Shown here in pieces: positions 43,942-56,628 of a DNA stretch of 64,000 bases. Source of the stretch: Solimonas marina (lineage in GTDB: Bacteria > Pseudomonadota > Gammaproteobacteria > Nevskiales > Nevskiaceae); contig NZ_JAAVXB010000003.1 of NCBI RefSeq assembly GCF_012241385.1, forward strand, positions 1 to 64,000. Reading direction: 5' to 3'. The position numbers were made by a program, and so were the translations under genes. Positions within the stretch are counted from its first letter, which is position 1. The number at the start of each line of letters is the position of its first letter. The notes under the pieces were generated by a model, which saw only the letters and a list, made by a program, of their open reading frames with translations, was not told the origin of the DNA and ran no database searches.

Positions 43942-44313
43942 TCAGGCGTGGTGTGAGCGCTGCCGCTCGTCGGCCTCGATCATGTCCAAGAACTGCCGCT
44001 CGTAGCGTGAAACGGTGGCGCGCGCCCAGATCTGCAGGCTGCGGACGGCGCACCAGATCACGGTCGCCAGCAGGGCGTTGATGACGATGACGGCCATCAG
44101 CGAATGCGTGGCCGCCGGTGCCGGGCCGGAAGTGAGGCTGAAGATGCGGCCCAGTCCGTACCAGAAATGCGGCAGGAGCACTTCGATGATGCTGAGCATG
44201 ACGGCGCCCAGCGCCATCCATTGCCGCGAGCCGACCCAGGCCAGATTCAGCAGTAGCAGACCGACGACCGCCAGTTTCAGCGGTCCGACGGTTGCAATGA
44301 CTTGCATGAGCAT
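43942..44313 (-). CDS. Small membrane protein of unknown function
   Basis: 123 residues; GGAGGAG lies 5 bp before ATG 44313. Hydrophobic segments at about 10-28, 34-50 and 70-90, then a cytoplasmic tail with WARATVSRYERQFLDMIEAD. No family recognised. Lies alone between the fmt group and rsmB. Confidence 0.65.
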   Translation of the reverse strand: MLMQVIATVGPLKLAVVGLLLLNLAWVGSRQWMALGAVMLSIIEVLLPHFWYGLGRIFSLTSGPAPAATHSLMAVIVINALLATVIWCAVRSLQIWARATVSRYERQFLDMIEADERQRSHHA

Positions 44314-44454
44314 CGAACTCCTCCGTTCGTGTCCCTCAGGGGCGCGCGCAAGCGCGGTGCCTGTGACGATGGGATGAACGGTAGCGACATACTCGACCGT
44401 ACGGTGGCCGATGACGACAGACGGCGCTGTTCGGGCCGCTGAATTGCGTGCAGG

Positions 44455-44658
44455 TCAGCTGGGCGTCTGGCCGCCCGTCTGGCGGCGCTCGGCGCGTCGA
44501 CGTTCGATCTCGTCGACCTTGGCGCGCCAGCGCTGCATCTCCTCGGTGTAGTCGTCGAGCACGCACTGTGCGCAGCCGCCGGCGCAGCAGTCCGGGCGGT
44601 CCGGCGGCGGCGGCAGTTCCTCGTCGTCTTCGTTCGGCAGCGGCGGTTCGGGGCTCAT
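44455..44658 (-). CDS. Oxidoreductase-like small protein with C4 cluster
   Basis: 67 residues. The core RPDCCAGGCAQCVLDDYTEE, with four Cys, matches the Oxidored-like domain (PF09791 type, DCCxxGCxxCVWDxY). N-terminal Pro/acidic stretch and C-terminal Arg-rich helix. The ATG overlaps the fmt stop (ATGA), so it is the last gene of def-fmt. Likely metal or Fe-S binding; role unknown. Confidence 0.8.
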   Translation of the reverse strand: MSPEPPLPNEDDEELPPPPDRPDCCAGGCAQCVLDDYTEEMQRWRAKVDEIERRRAERRQTGGQTPS

Positions 44659-45584
44659 GCGAATTGGCGTCCGGCCAGAGTGCGGCCTTGTGCGACTTGT
44701 GCGGCCGGTAGTGGTTTGCCGCCCGGCCATTGCAGGCGCCGCAAGCTCAGCACGCCGTCGCCGGTGGCGACGACGATGCCATCGGCGCCACTGTCGACGA
44801 TCGTGCCGGGTGCCTGGCCTGCCGCCGTCGGCGAAGGCGCGACCGCGTCGAAGATGCGCACACGCTCGCCCTCCAGCTCGGTCCAGGCGACCGGCACCGG
44901 GTTGAACGCCCGGACGTGACGCGCGATCTGCAGGGCCGGCAGCGTCCAGTCGATGCGTGCTTCGTCCTTGTCGAGCTTCTTTGCGTAGGTCGCGCCGTCG
45001 GCGGGCTGCGGTGTCGCCGTCAGCGTGCCGGCGGCGAGTCGCACCAGAGCTTCGACGATCAGCCGTGCGCCCATCGGCGCCAGTGCATCGTGCAGGCTCG
45101 CGGCGGTGGTCGTGTCGTCGATCGGCAGCGCTTCGCGCAACAGCATCGGGCCGGTGTCGAGGCCGGCGTCCATGCGCATGATGGTGATGCCGGTCTCGGT
45201 GTCGCCGGCTTCGATCGCGCGCTGAATCGGCGCCGCGCCGCGCCAGCGCGGCAGCAGCGACGCATGAATGTTGAGGCAGCCGTGCCGCGGAATGTCGAGC
45301 ACCGCCTGCGGCAGGATCAGGCCATAGGCGACGACGACCATGACGTCCGGCGCCAGCGCGCGCAGCTCGTCCTGCTCGGTGGCGCCGCGCAGGCGTTCGG
45401 GTTTGAACAGCGGCAGGCCCAGTGCCTCGGCGCGCTGCGCGACCGGCGACGGCGTCAGCTTGCGGCCGCGGCCGGCGGGGCGATCGGGCTGGGTGTAGAC
45501 GCCGACGATCTGATGACCGGCAGCATGCAGGGCATCGAGGGCGGCGACCGAGAACTCCGGCGTGCCGGCGAAGACCAGCCTCAC
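44655..45584 (-). CDS. fmt: Methionyl-tRNA formyltransferase
   Basis: 309 residues. [40 protein letters not shown] (Asn/His of the active site) and [21 protein letters not shown] (catalytic Asp) are classical. C-terminal OB-like domain follows. Overlaps def by 4 bp. Formylates initiator Met-tRNA. Confidence 0.97.
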   Translation of the reverse strand: MRLVFAGTPEFSVAALDALHAAGHQIVGVYTQPDRPAGRGRKLTPSPVAQRAEALGLPLFKPERLRGATEQDELRALAPDVMVVVAYGLILPQAVLDIPRHGCLNIHASLLPRWRGAAPIQRAIEAGDTETGITIMRMDAGLDTGPMLLREALPIDDTTTAASLHDALAPMGARLIVEALVRLAAGTLTATPQPADGATYAKKLDKDEARIDWTLPALQIARHVRAFNPVPVAWTELEGERVRIFDAVAPSPTAAGQAPGTIVDSGADGIVVATGDGVLSLRRLQWPGGKPLPAAQVAQGRTLAGRQFA

Positions 45585-46084
45585 GCGCGGCGGGCCTTGA
45601 GCAGTTTCTTCTGGATGCGCTCGCGCTTCAGCGCCGACAGATAGTCGATGTAGAGCTTGCCGTCGAGGTGGTCGATTTCATGCTGCACGGCCTGCGCCAG
45701 CAGACCCTCGGCGTCGAGTTCGAACGGTTGACCCTTGCGGTCGAGGGCGCGCAGCTTCAGGCGGTTGTAGCGCTGCACCTTGTCGGCAACGCCGGGCACC
45801 GACAGGCAACCTTCTTCCATTTCCTGGCGATCGCTCGGCTCCAGCACTTCCGGGTTGATGATGACGATCGGCTGCGGCTTGCTCTTGTCTTCGCTGCAGT
45901 CCATCACCGCCAGACGCAGCGCGATGCCGACCTGCGTCGCGGCGAGGCCGACGCCGGGGGCGTCGTACATCGTCTCGAACATATCGTCGATCAGCGTCTG
46001 CAGGGCGTCGTCGAACGTCGTGACGGGCTTGGCTTTCTCGCGCAGGCGCGGGTCGGGATGGTGGAGGATGGTGAGCAGCGACAT
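45581..46084 (-). CDS. def: Peptide deformylase
   Basis: 167 residues. The three metal/active-site motifs are all present: [18 protein letters not shown] and QHEIDHLDG. Removes the formyl group from nascent proteins. First gene of def-fmt-oxidoreductase-like; divergent from the LysM gene. Confidence 0.97.
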   Translation of the reverse strand: MSLLTILHHPDPRLREKAKPVTTFDDALQTLIDDMFETMYDAPGVGLAATQVGIALRLAVMDCSEDKSKPQPIVIINPEVLEPSDRQEMEEGCLSVPGVADKVQRYNRLKLRALDRKGQPFELDAEGLLAQAVQHEIDHLDGKLYIDYLSALKRERIQKKLLKARRA

Positions 46085-46119
46085 GAGATGAAACCAGGCT
46101 TGAGAATCAACCGCTTAAG

Positions 46120-46149
46120 TTGACGGCAAACGATTGAACCGTCTAGAGT
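46120..46149 (+). promoter_or_regulatory. Probable promoter of lysM-dprA
   Basis: TTGACG (46120-46125), 18 nt, TAGAGT (46144-46149) in the 103-bp divergent gap with def. Reasonable sigma-70 match; untested. Confidence 0.4.
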
Positions 46150-46187
46150 TTGTGCACATTGGCTTAGCCTCCGGGGGAAGCGCCGCC

Positions 46188-47366
46188 ATGCGCAACTTGC
46201 GCAAGTATAACGGCTTGATGATCTTGCTCGGCGTGCTTCCGGCACTGCTGCTCGCGGCTTGCGCGCAGCACCCCGCCCTGCACGAACAGCATGACGGCAT
46301 GGCTCTGCCGGAAGCGCCGGCCACCGGCGATGCTGGCCAGGTGGCACCGCCCGTCGCGCCGGCGCCGGCGCCGGTCCAGCCGGCCGCTGCAAGCCTGCGC
46401 AGCGACGCGCCCATGCACTACGTCGTCAAGAAGGGCGACACGCTGTGGGGCATCGCCAGCCACTTCCTGCGCGAGCCGTGGCAGTGGCCGGAGATCTGGT
46501 ACGTCAACAACCAGGTCGCGAATCCGCATCTGATCTATCCGGGCGACGTGCTGACGCTGGTCTGGCGCGACGGCCGGCCGATGGTGATGGCGACCGACGG
46601 CTTGTCGGCCGACACCGAACATCTCGAACCGCGCGTACGCGAGCTGCCGCTCGCCGATGCGATCCCGACGATCCCGCTCGACGCGATTCGCGACTTCCTG
46701 CATTCACCGCGGCTGGTCGACGCCAAGCAATTGCGCAAGGCGCCGTATGTGCTGTCGTTCGTTGACCCGCACGTGGTCGAAGGCACCGGCAGCCTCGTCT
46801 ATCTGCAGAACGTCCCGGACGGCAGTGCGACGCGCTGGGATACCGTGCGCCTCGGCCAGAAATTCGTCGACCCGGATACCGGCGAGATGCTCGGCTGGGA
46901 AGGCACCCCGGTCGGCAGCGTCGAGATTCGCGAATTCGGCAAGCCGGCCACGGCGTTGATCACCGACAGCACGCGCGAGACGCGGCCGGGCGATCGCCTG
47001 ATCGAGCCGCTCGATGACGTCTACACCGCCAATTTCTATCCGCATGCCCCCGATCACGCCGTCGGCGGCCGCATCCTGTCGGTCTACGATGGCGTCTCGC
47101 AGATCGGCCAGTATCAGGTTGTCACGCTCAACCGCGGCACGCGCGAAGGCATCGACCCGGGAACCGTGCTGAGCATCGAGCAGGCCAACCGCACGGCGCG
47201 CGATCCGTACACCAATCGTCTGGTCAAGCTGCCGCCGCTATTCGCCGGCACGCTGATGGTGTTCAAGGTCGACGAGAAGGTGTCGTACGCGCTGGTGATG
47301 AGCGCCAAGCGGGAGATTCACGTGCTCGACCTCGTCGAGAAGCCGAAGCCCGGCGAGGACTATTGA
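46188..47366 (+). CDS. LysM-domain lipoprotein
   Basis: 392 residues. Signal with lipobox LLAAC (about C25), a Pro/Ala linker, then a LysM domain at about 77-125: HYVVKKGDTLWGIASHFL and NPHLIYPGDVLTL. The rest is a beta-rich domain common in the LysM protein encoded next to dprA in gammaproteobacteria. Binds peptidoglycan from the outer membrane side. ATG 46188 follows GGGGGAAG. Confidence 0.9.
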   Translation: MRNLRKYNGLMILLGVLPALLLAACAQHPALHEQHDGMALPEAPATGDAGQVAPPVAPAPAPVQPAAASLRSDAPMHYVVKKGDTLWGIASHFLREPWQWPEIWYVNNQVANPHLIYPGDVLTLVWRDGRPMVMATDGLSADTEHLEPRVRELPLADAIPTIPLDAIRDFLHSPRLVDAKQLRKAPYVLSFVDPHVVEGTGSLVYLQNVPDGSATRWDTVRLGQKFVDPDTGEMLGWEGTPVGSVEIREFGKPATALITDSTRETRPGDRLIEPLDDVYTANFYPHAPDHAVGGRILSVYDGVSQIGQYQVVTLNRGTREGIDPGTVLSIEQANRTARDPYTNRLVKLPPLFAGTLMVFKVDEKVSYALVMSAKREIHVLDLVEKPKPGEDY

Positions 47367-47400
47367 TGCGGGGTGCGTTTCCGCGCCCGGCCGGAGTGCC

Positions 47401-48507
47401 GTGTCCACGGCGCTGAACGCCTGGCTGACCCTCTGCCGCGCCCCCGGCGTCGGCAGTGCCGCTGTCGCAACCCTGATCGACGCCTTCGGCAGCGCCCCGG
47501 CCGCGGTCGCGGCATCGCGTGCGGCACTCAAGGGCCTGGGCCTCGACGCCGCGCAAATCGACGCGCTGAAAGCGCCGGACGCGGACGGCATCGCGCATGA
47601 CCTCGACTGGCTGGCGGCACCGCAGCACACACTGCTGACCTGGGACGATCCTCGCTATCCGGACGCGCTGCGCGGGATTGCCAGCGCGCCGCCAGTGCTG
47701 TTCTGCCACGGCGATCCGGATCTGCTGGCGATGCCGCAGGTAGCCATCGTCGGCAGTCGCAGTGCCACCGCGCAGGGCATCGAGAACGCCAAGGCCTTCG
47801 CCGCCGAACTGGCGCGGCGCGGCTTCGTCATCACGTCGGGACTGGCACTGGGTATCGACGGCGCCGCGCATCGCGGTGCGCTCGATGCCGATGGTCACAC
47901 CGTCGCGGTCTGTGCGACCGGACTCGACCGCGTCTATCCGGCGCGGCACAAGGGACTCGCACACGAGATCGTCGTGCGCGGCGCGCTGATTTCCGAGTTT
48001 CCGACCGGCGTCGCGCCGCTGGCCGAGAATTTTCCGCGTCGCAACCGCATCATCTCCGGGCTGGCGCTCGGTACGCTGGTGGTCGAGGCGGCGCCCGGTT
48101 CCGGCTCGCTGATCACCGCCCGCTACGCGCTCGAGCAAAGCCGCGAGGTCTTCGCGATTCCCGGCTCCATCCACAACCCGCAGGCGCGCGGTTGTCACGC
48201 GTTGATCCGTCAGGGCGCCAAGCTGGTCGAAACCGTCGACGACATTTTCGAGGAGCTGGGGCCGCTGCTCGGGCCGCTGCTGCGGCGTACGCCCGCGCCG
48301 CGCCCTGCCGATGCGACGCCACCCGATGATCCGCAGGCGGCGGCGGTGCTCGCCGTCCTCGGGCACGAGCGGCTCGATCTCGACGCGCTGCTGGCGCGCA
48401 GCGGCCTGCCGATCGGCGCGCTGCAGGCCGTGCTGACGCGCTTCGAACTCGACGGTCGGATCGTGGTCCAGTCAGATGGGCGCTACGAAGCCGTGCATCG
48501 CGCATGA
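47401..48507 (+). CDS. dprA: DNA-processing protein DprA/Smf
   Basis: 368 residues from GTG 47401. N-terminal SAM-like helical region, Rossmann core with VAIVGSRSATAQGIENA, ITSGLALGIDGAAHRGAL and FPRRNRIISGLALGTLVVEA, then a C-terminal winged-helix (DLDALLARSGLPIGALQAVLTRF). Loads RecA on incoming ssDNA in transformation. The presence suggests competence potential. Confidence 0.95.
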   Translation: MSTALNAWLTLCRAPGVGSAAVATLIDAFGSAPAAVAASRAALKGLGLDAAQIDALKAPDADGIAHDLDWLAAPQHTLLTWDDPRYPDALRGIASAPPVLFCHGDPDLLAMPQVAIVGSRSATAQGIENAKAFAAELARRGFVITSGLALGIDGAAHRGALDADGHTVAVCATGLDRVYPARHKGLAHEIVVRGALISEFPTGVAPLAENFPRRNRIISGLALGTLVVEAAPGSGSLITARYALEQSREVFAIPGSIHNPQARGCHALIRQGAKLVETVDDIFEELGPLLGPLLRRTPAPRPADATPPDDPQAAAVLAVLGHERLDLDALLARSGLPIGALQAVLTRFELDGRIVVQSDGRYEAVHRA

Positions 48508-48583
48508 TCGGCAAATCCGGCGCGCTCTTTGCAAACGCATCAAAGTCATTACACTGCAGTTCACAGCACGGGAGACTCGCGAC

Positions 48584-49051
48584 ATGAAAGAAACGGTCCT
48601 GGATGTGCTGATGTACCTGTTCGAGAACTATCAGGAAGGTGAATTCTCGGACGCCGAGTACCACGACACCCTACGCGAGGAGCTGCTCGCCGCCGGTTTT
48701 CCGGACGAGGAAGTCGGCAGCGCCTTCGCCTGGTTGGATGGACTTGCGCAGCAGCGCCAGCTGCCGCTGGTGTTCGGCCCGAGCCGCGCCACACGTATTT
48801 ATACGCGCGAAGAGACGGCGAAGATCTCGACCGACTGCCGCGGTTTCATCATCTACCTCGAGCAGCTCGGCATCATCAGCCAGGAAGCCCGCGAACTGAT
48901 CATCGACCGCCTCATGGCCCTGGCCGAGGATGTCGATCTGGAGCGCGTGAAGTGGGTCTGCCTGCTGGTGCTGATGAATCAGCCGGACGCCGAAGAGGCC
49001 TTCGGTCACCTCGAAGAGCTGGTCTATTACCACGGCGACTTCAAGCACTAG
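48584..49051 (+). CDS. smg: Smg (DUF494) family protein
   Basis: 155 residues. MKETVLDVLMYLFENYQEGE and DCRGFIIYLEQLGIISQEAR, ending EELVYYHGDFKH, are diagnostic of the family that always sits between dprA and topA. Cytoplasmic, function unclear. Start chosen at MKETVLD after GGGAG. Confidence 0.94.
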   Translation: MKETVLDVLMYLFENYQEGEFSDAEYHDTLREELLAAGFPDEEVGSAFAWLDGLAQQRQLPLVFGPSRATRIYTREETAKISTDCRGFIIYLEQLGIISQEARELIIDRLMALAEDVDLERVKWVCLLVLMNQPDAEEAFGHLEELVYYHGDFKH

Positions 49052-49506
49052 CGACACCGACTGAACGGCTGCGCGGGCCGCCATCGCGCCTGCGGTGCTC
49101 GCCGTGCACGGCTCGGCTGTGCGCCGCAGGCGCGGCGGCGGCCCGGTTCGCGACGCCGCTCGATGCCGCTGCGCGTCCGTCCTCAAGCCCCACTCGCGAT
49201 GGCCGCTCGGCGGTTTCAGGGCGGACTGTCGCGCGACGCCCGTTCTGTCGGCTGCGCCTGCGCTTGACCCGCTTGCCGGGTGCTTCCTGTTTTCTGACAC
49301 GCCGGTTGCGCGCGGCGGCCTTGTGGCGGCGGTCCGCGGTGGCGATTTATTTGTCGCTGGCGATTTCGTAGCCCCTTCAAAGCAAAGCGAATTTACGGCC
49401 TCGCGTGTGCGCGTACGCGCACGCGGCCCGCTGGACAGCCGCCGAGACTTGCGCTTATAAGGCGCCCAAACGCGGTCGCCGACCGCTTCCACTAATTAGA
49501 GTGTGA
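49052..49506. other. Spacer between smg and topA with no credible gene
   Basis: 455 bp. Frames are open on both strands, but composition is Arg/Ala-rich and none has a good ribosome site or a recognisable domain. GCGCCTGCGG ... CCGCAGGCGC (49085-49136) gives a strong dyad. It may be an old degenerate repeat of a kind common in xanthomonad spacers. The topA promoter must lie near its right end. Confidence 0.5.
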
Positions 49507-51948
<2,442 letters not shown>

Positions 51949-51950
51949 CG

Positions 51951-52511
51951 ATGGACATCGCGCCCTGGCATCTGCGCACGGCGATCGCTGCGCTGGACGC
52001 CGGAGGCGTGATTGCCTGTCCGACCGAAGCGGTTTGGGGACTGTCGTGCAATCCGCTCGATGAGCGCGCGTGCACGCGCCTGCTGCGGCTCAAGCACCGG
52101 CCCTGGGAAAAGGGCCTGATCCTGATCGCGTCCGACTTCGCCCAGCTCGAACCGTTCGTCGAGGTGCCGTCGAACAACGCCCTGAAGCGTGCGACGGCGA
52201 CCTGGCCCGGTCCTGCCACGTGGATCTTCCCGGCCAGCGAGTTGACGCCAATGTGGATCAGCGGCGATCACGATGGCGTTGCCGTGCGCGTGACTTCGCA
52301 CCCGCTGATGCGCGCGCTGACCAAGCGCTACGGCGGGCCGTTGGTGTCGACCAGCGCCAATCCCGCCGGCCGCGATCCAGCGCGTAGCGCATACGAAGTC
52401 CGCCGCTATTTTCGTGACCGCATCGACGCGGTCGTGCCCGGCGCGCTCGGCGGCCTGGCCAAGCCGACCACTATTCGCGATGTGGCCACCGGCCACATCC
52501 TGCGGCGATGA
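51951..52511 (+). CDS. tsaC: L-threonylcarbamoyladenylate synthase (YrdC/Sua5)
   Basis: 186 residues. [50 protein letters not shown] and [14 protein letters not shown] are the YrdC signatures. Makes the TC-AMP intermediate for t6A tRNA modification. ATG 51951 is 3 bp after the topA stop; GTG 51945 is an alternative. Overlaps hemF by 4 bp. Confidence 0.95.
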   Translation: MDIAPWHLRTAIAALDAGGVIACPTEAVWGLSCNPLDERACTRLLRLKHRPWEKGLILIASDFAQLEPFVEVPSNNALKRATATWPGPATWIFPASELTPMWISGDHDGVAVRVTSHPLMRALTKRYGGPLVSTSANPAGRDPARSAYEVRRYFRDRIDAVVPGALGGLAKPTTIRDVATGHILRR

Positions 52512-53449
52512 GCGTCGAGCCTGTCGACAGTACGGCGGTCGAGACCTATCTGCGCGGGCTGCAGCAGCGCATCTGCGAAGCATTGGAAGCGATCGAGGGC
52601 GAGCACGGGGCGCGCTTCGTTCGCGATGCCTGGCAGAAGCCAGCCGATAGTCCGCTGCAGGGCAGCGGCGAGACGCGCGTAATGAGCGACGGTCGCGTCT
52701 TCGAGCGCGCCGGCGTGGCGTTTTCGGATGTGCGCGGTAGCCGGTTGCCGCCGTCGGCGACGCAGAACCGGCCGGAACTGGCCGGTCGTGGCTTTCGCGC
52801 GATGGGCGTGTCGCTGGTTTTTCATCCGCGCAATCCGTATGTGCCGACGGTGCACGCCAATGTGCGGTTCTTCGTGGCCGAGGCGACGCATGCGCTCCCG
52901 GTCTGGTGGTTTGGCGGTGGCTTCGACCTGACGCCGTACTACGGCTTCGACGACGACGTGCGCCATTGGCACCGCACCGCGCGACGCGCCTGCGACGGCT
53001 TCGTCGATGCCGCAGGCGAACCCGCTTATCCGCGGTTGAAGCGCTGGTGCGACGACTACTTCTTTCTCAAGCACCGCGACGAGCCGCGTGGTGTCGGCGG
53101 CCTGTTCTTCGACGACTGGAATGTCGGCGGCTTTGCGCGCAGCTTCGCGTTGCAGCGCAGCGTCGGCGATCACTTTCTCAATGCCTACCTGCCGATCGTC
53201 GAGCGTCGCAAGGGCATGAGCTATGGCGAGCGCGAGCGCGATTGGCAGCTCTATCGGCGCGGGCGCTACGTCGAATTCAATCTGGTCTGGGATCGCGGCA
53301 CGTCATTCGGCCTGCAGTCGGGCGGGCGCAGCGAATCGATCCTGATGTCGATGCCGCCGCTGGCGGCCTGGCGTTACGACTATCGGCCGGAGGCGGGGAC
53401 GGCGGAGGCGGAACTGCTGGAGCAGTATCTGGTGGCGCGGGACTGGTAA
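52508..53449 (+). CDS. hemF: Oxygen-dependent coproporphyrinogen III oxidase
   Basis: 313 residues. [40 protein letters not shown] and [20 protein letters not shown] are family hallmarks. Converts coproporphyrinogen III to protoporphyrinogen IX. Coupled to tsaC (ATGA). Confidence 0.97.
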   Translation: MSVEPVDSTAVETYLRGLQQRICEALEAIEGEHGARFVRDAWQKPADSPLQGSGETRVMSDGRVFERAGVAFSDVRGSRLPPSATQNRPELAGRGFRAMGVSLVFHPRNPYVPTVHANVRFFVAEATHALPVWWFGGGFDLTPYYGFDDDVRHWHRTARRACDGFVDAAGEPAYPRLKRWCDDYFFLKHRDEPRGVGGLFFDDWNVGGFARSFALQRSVGDHFLNAYLPIVERRKGMSYGERERDWQLYRRGRYVEFNLVWDRGTSFGLQSGGRSESILMSMPPLAAWRYDYRPEAGTAEAELLEQYLVARDW

Positions 53450-53596
53450 GCGCTGGCGTGTCGTCCGCGATGCGTTTTGCTTTTTGCGTTTGACGTCGTC
53501 CTCGCAAGGACGAACTCGCAAGGACGAAGCGGAAACTCGATCCCCCGCTGTCACGACCGCGAAAACATCGCTGAGATGCGATGCCATAATCCGCCC

Positions 53597-54538
53597 ATGA
53601 CGCTCACCGAACTCCGCTATCTCGTCAATCTCGACAAGGAACGTCACTTCGGCCGTGCTGCCGAGCGCTCGTTCGTGTCGCAGCCGACGCTGTCAGTGGC
53701 GCTGAAGAAGCTTGAAGACGAGCTGGGATTGGCGCTGTTCGAGCGCAACCGCGGCGAGGCGCGGCCGACGCCGATTGGCGAGCGCATCATCGCTCAGGCG
53801 CGGCGCGTGCTCGACGAGGCGCGGCGCATCGAGGATCTGGCGCGCGAGGGGCACGACGAGCTGGCCGGGCCGCTGCGCTTCGGTGCGATCTACACCGTCG
53901 GGCCTTACCTGTTGCCGAATCTGGTGCCGGTGCTGCGCGAGCGCGCGCCGATGATGCCGTTGGTGATCGAAGAGAATTTCACCGCACGGCTGATGGAACA
54001 GCTGCGCGACAACGAGCTCGACGTGATCTGCGTGGCATTGCCCATCGAGCAGAACGGCCTGCATGCGTGGCCGGTCTACGACGAGGATTTCGTGGTACTG
54101 GTGCCGCCCGAGCATCACTGGGCGGATGCCGAGGCCATCCCGGCCAAGCAACTTGCGGGCGAGAAGCTGTTGCTGCTGGGGCCCGGACATTGCTTTCGCG
54201 AACAGGTCATCGAGGCCTGTCCGAAGTGCATCGACCCCGATCGCGACGGCCCGCAGCCGCAATCCGGCAGCTCGTTGGAGACGATCCGCCACATGGTGGT
54301 CGGCGGCCTCGGCATCACCGTGCTGCCGCGCTCGTCGGTCGACAATCGACCGGACGATCGTTCGCGCCTGATTGCCAAGTCGTTCGTGCCGCCGGCGCCG
54401 AACCGGCGTATCGCATTGGTCTGGCGCAAGACCTTTCCGCGCCGTCAGGCGATCACGCAGCTGCGCGATGCGATGCTGGCCTGCGGCATGCTCGGCGTGC
54501 AGTTCCTGCCCGACGTGCCGCCGCCGCGCGAGGACTGA
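53597..54538 (+). CDS. oxyR: Hydrogen peroxide-sensing LysR regulator OxyR
   Basis: 313 residues. Start MTLTELRYLVNLDKERHFGR and HTH AAERSFVSQPTLSVALKKLE. Redox cysteines fall at C199 and C208 (GHCFREQVIEACPKC), exactly the E. coli OxyR numbering, and SSLETIRHMVVGGLGITVLP follows. Disulfide formation would activate peroxide-defence genes. No catalase gene is in the window. Confidence 0.95.
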   Translation: MTLTELRYLVNLDKERHFGRAAERSFVSQPTLSVALKKLEDELGLALFERNRGEARPTPIGERIIAQARRVLDEARRIEDLAREGHDELAGPLRFGAIYTVGPYLLPNLVPVLRERAPMMPLVIEENFTARLMEQLRDNELDVICVALPIEQNGLHAWPVYDEDFVVLVPPEHHWADAEAIPAKQLAGEKLLLLGPGHCFREQVIEACPKCIDPDRDGPQPQSGSSLETIRHMVVGGLGITVLPRSSVDNRPDDRSRLIAKSFVPPAPNRRIALVWRKTFPRRQAITQLRDAMLACGMLGVQFLPDVPPPRED

Positions 54539-54671
54539 GCGCACACCGCGCAGGCCTGGCGTCTGCCTGACGGTGCTGACCCGCGGGCCGCGTCCCGCGT
54601 CCGCGTTGCCAGGGCTTCGTTCACGGTGGGGTCGGGCGGCTCGTCTAGAATGGATCGCCGGGGTTCAAATC

Positions 54672-56615
54672 ATGAAAGCAACCAAGATTCGTTCGCTGCT
54701 GTTGTGTTGCGCGCTGGGACTCGGCGTGCCGACCGTCGTCCACGCCGACGACGATGCCGTGCGACAGCAATTCAGCAACGCGCTGGAACAGGCGCGCGCG
54801 GGTGTCACGCCGGCCAAGGCCGACAGCCGTCAGCTGCGTGACTACGTGCTTTATCCGTATCTGCAGGCGGTGCGTATCCAGTCGCAGATTTCACGCGGCA
54901 CGCCGGGCAGCGCCGATCAGGCGGCGGCCAGCTGGCTGCAGGCGCATCCCGACCTGCCGGTGGCGCGCGAGCTGCGCCGTCAGTGGCTGCTCGATCTGGC
55001 CGATCGTCAGGACTGGGCTCCGTTTCTGGCCAACGATGAAGGCGGCGAGCGCGATCGCACGCTGACCTGTTATCGCTGGCAGGCGCGCATTGCCACCGAA
55101 GATCCGGCGAAGGTGCGCGATGACTTGCTGGCGTTCTGGTCCGATGCCTCGCAAATGCCTGGCAACTGCAATCCGCCGTTCAATTGGCTGAGTGCGCAAG
55201 GTGTGGTCACGGTCGACGCGACTGAAAAGCGCGCGCGCAAGGCGCTGGTGGAAGGCAATACTTCGTTTGCCGCGGTGCTGATCGGACAGTTGCCGGATGA
55301 CCGTGCCGCGCCGTTGCGGCAGTGGTTGCAGTTACTGCGCGATCCCCAGGGTGGGCTCGACCAGCTGGTCGCAACGCCGGGGACGCGCTACGTCTGGCCG
55401 GCGCTCGATGCGGCGTTCAGCAAGCTGTCGCGGCGAGACCCCGGCGCGGCGCAGGCAGTGCTGGCCAAGCTCGACCGGCAACAGCTGAGCCCCGAGCAGT
55501 ACGACGAACTGGCGCGCGCCGTGGCGCTGGGCTATTCGTGGGACCGGGATGCGCGTGCACTGCCGGCGTTCCAGATGTTGCCGGAAGCGGCGGTCGACGA
55601 CGCGGTCCGCGAGTGGCGCATTCGTGCGGCGCTTTGGAATGGTGACTGGCAGTTGGCCGCCGGCTGGCTGCAAGCCTTGCCGCCGGCGATGGCATCGTCG
55701 TCGCGCTGGTCATACTGGCGTGCGCGTGTCGCCGAGAAGCTCGGCCAGAACGATGTTGCCAAGGCGCAGTACGCTGCGCTGGCCAAGGATGACGGCTACT
55801 ACAGTGTGCTTGCGGCCTGGCGGCTCGGCGCGCGTTACGAACCGCCGGCGCGCACGCTCGATGAAGATCGCGGCGTGCAGAAGCACTTGCTGGAACAGTC
55901 TCCGGCCTTGCTACGCGCGCGCGAGTTGTATCGCGTCCACGAAATCCGCTGGGCCAATGCCGAGTGGTATGCCGGTACGCAAGCGCTCGATCCAGCGCAG
56001 ACCGAGCAGGCGGCGTTGATGGCGTCACGCTGGGGTTGGCACCTGCAGGCGGTGATCCTGCTGTCGCGGCTGAGCATCTACAACGCCTTCGACGTGCTTT
56101 ATCCGAAGAAGATCTACGCCGATGCCATCCACCAGGCGGCCAAGCACAGTGGTCTGCCGCCGGCGTGGATCTACGGTGTGATGCGCCAGGAAAGCCTGTT
56201 CATGCCGAACGCCGTGTCGGGCTCCGATGCGCTGGGTCTGTTGCAGCTCAAGCTCGGTACTGCCCGCGACGCAGCGCGACGTGCCGGCTTGCCGCGTCCG
56301 GATCGCGATGACCTGTTCGACCCGAAGACCAACATCGCACTCGGTAGCGCCTATCTGCGACAGATGACCGACCGTTACGGCGGCCAGTTCGTGCTGACCG
56401 TGGCGTCGTACAACGCGGGTCCGAATGCGGTGGCGCGCTGGCTGCCGGACGCGCCGCTCGATGCCGACGTGTGGATCGAGAACGTGCCGTACAACGAGAC
56501 GCGTCAGTACGTCGAACGCATCGCCTGGCACATCGCCGTTCACGACTGGCAGACCAACGGCAAGATTCGTGACTTCGACGATCTGCTGCAGCCGGTGCGC
56601 GGCGCCAGCTCCTGA
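54672..56615 (+). CDS. slt: Soluble lytic murein transglycosylase (Slt70-like)
   Basis: 647 residues. Signal peptide (about 25), a long alpha-superhelical region and a C-terminal SLT domain with catalytic E507 (YGVMRQESLFMPNAVS), SDALGLLQL, NIALGSAYL and TVASYNAGPNAVARW. Cleaves peptidoglycan forming 1,6-anhydroMurNAc. Start chosen at the signal peptide. Precedes cca by 13 bp. Confidence 0.95.
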   Translation: MKATKIRSLLLCCALGLGVPTVVHADDDAVRQQFSNALEQARAGVTPAKADSRQLRDYVLYPYLQAVRIQSQISRGTPGSADQAAASWLQAHPDLPVARELRRQWLLDLADRQDWAPFLANDEGGERDRTLTCYRWQARIATEDPAKVRDDLLAFWSDASQMPGNCNPPFNWLSAQGVVTVDATEKRARKALVEGNTSFAAVLIGQLPDDRAAPLRQWLQLLRDPQGGLDQLVATPGTRYVWPALDAAFSKLSRRDPGAAQAVLAKLDRQQLSPEQYDELARAVALGYSWDRDARALPAFQMLPEAAVDDAVREWRIRAALWNGDWQLAAGWLQALPPAMASSSRWSYWRARVAEKLGQNDVAKAQYAALAKDDGYYSVLAAWRLGARYEPPARTLDEDRGVQKHLLEQSPALLRARELYRVHEIRWANAEWYAGTQALDPAQTEQAALMASRWGWHLQAVILLSRLSIYNAFDVLYPKKIYADAIHQAAKHSGLPPAWIYGVMRQESLFMPNAVSGSDALGLLQLKLGTARDAARRAGLPRPDRDDLFDPKTNIALGSAYLRQMTDRYGGQFVLTVASYNAGPNAVARWLPDAPLDADVWIENVPYNETRQYVERIAWHIAVHDWQTNGKIRDFDDLLQPVRGASS

Positions 56616-56628
56616 TACGCCGCCGATC

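Noticed and set aside
49095-49460. A 121-codon frame in the smg-topA gap
   Set aside because: Low-complexity composition, no ribosome binding site, and equal-quality frames on the other strand.
53501-53530. Repeated CGCAAGGACGAA between hemF and oxyR
   Set aside because: Two short direct copies only; too little to call an operator or repeat family.
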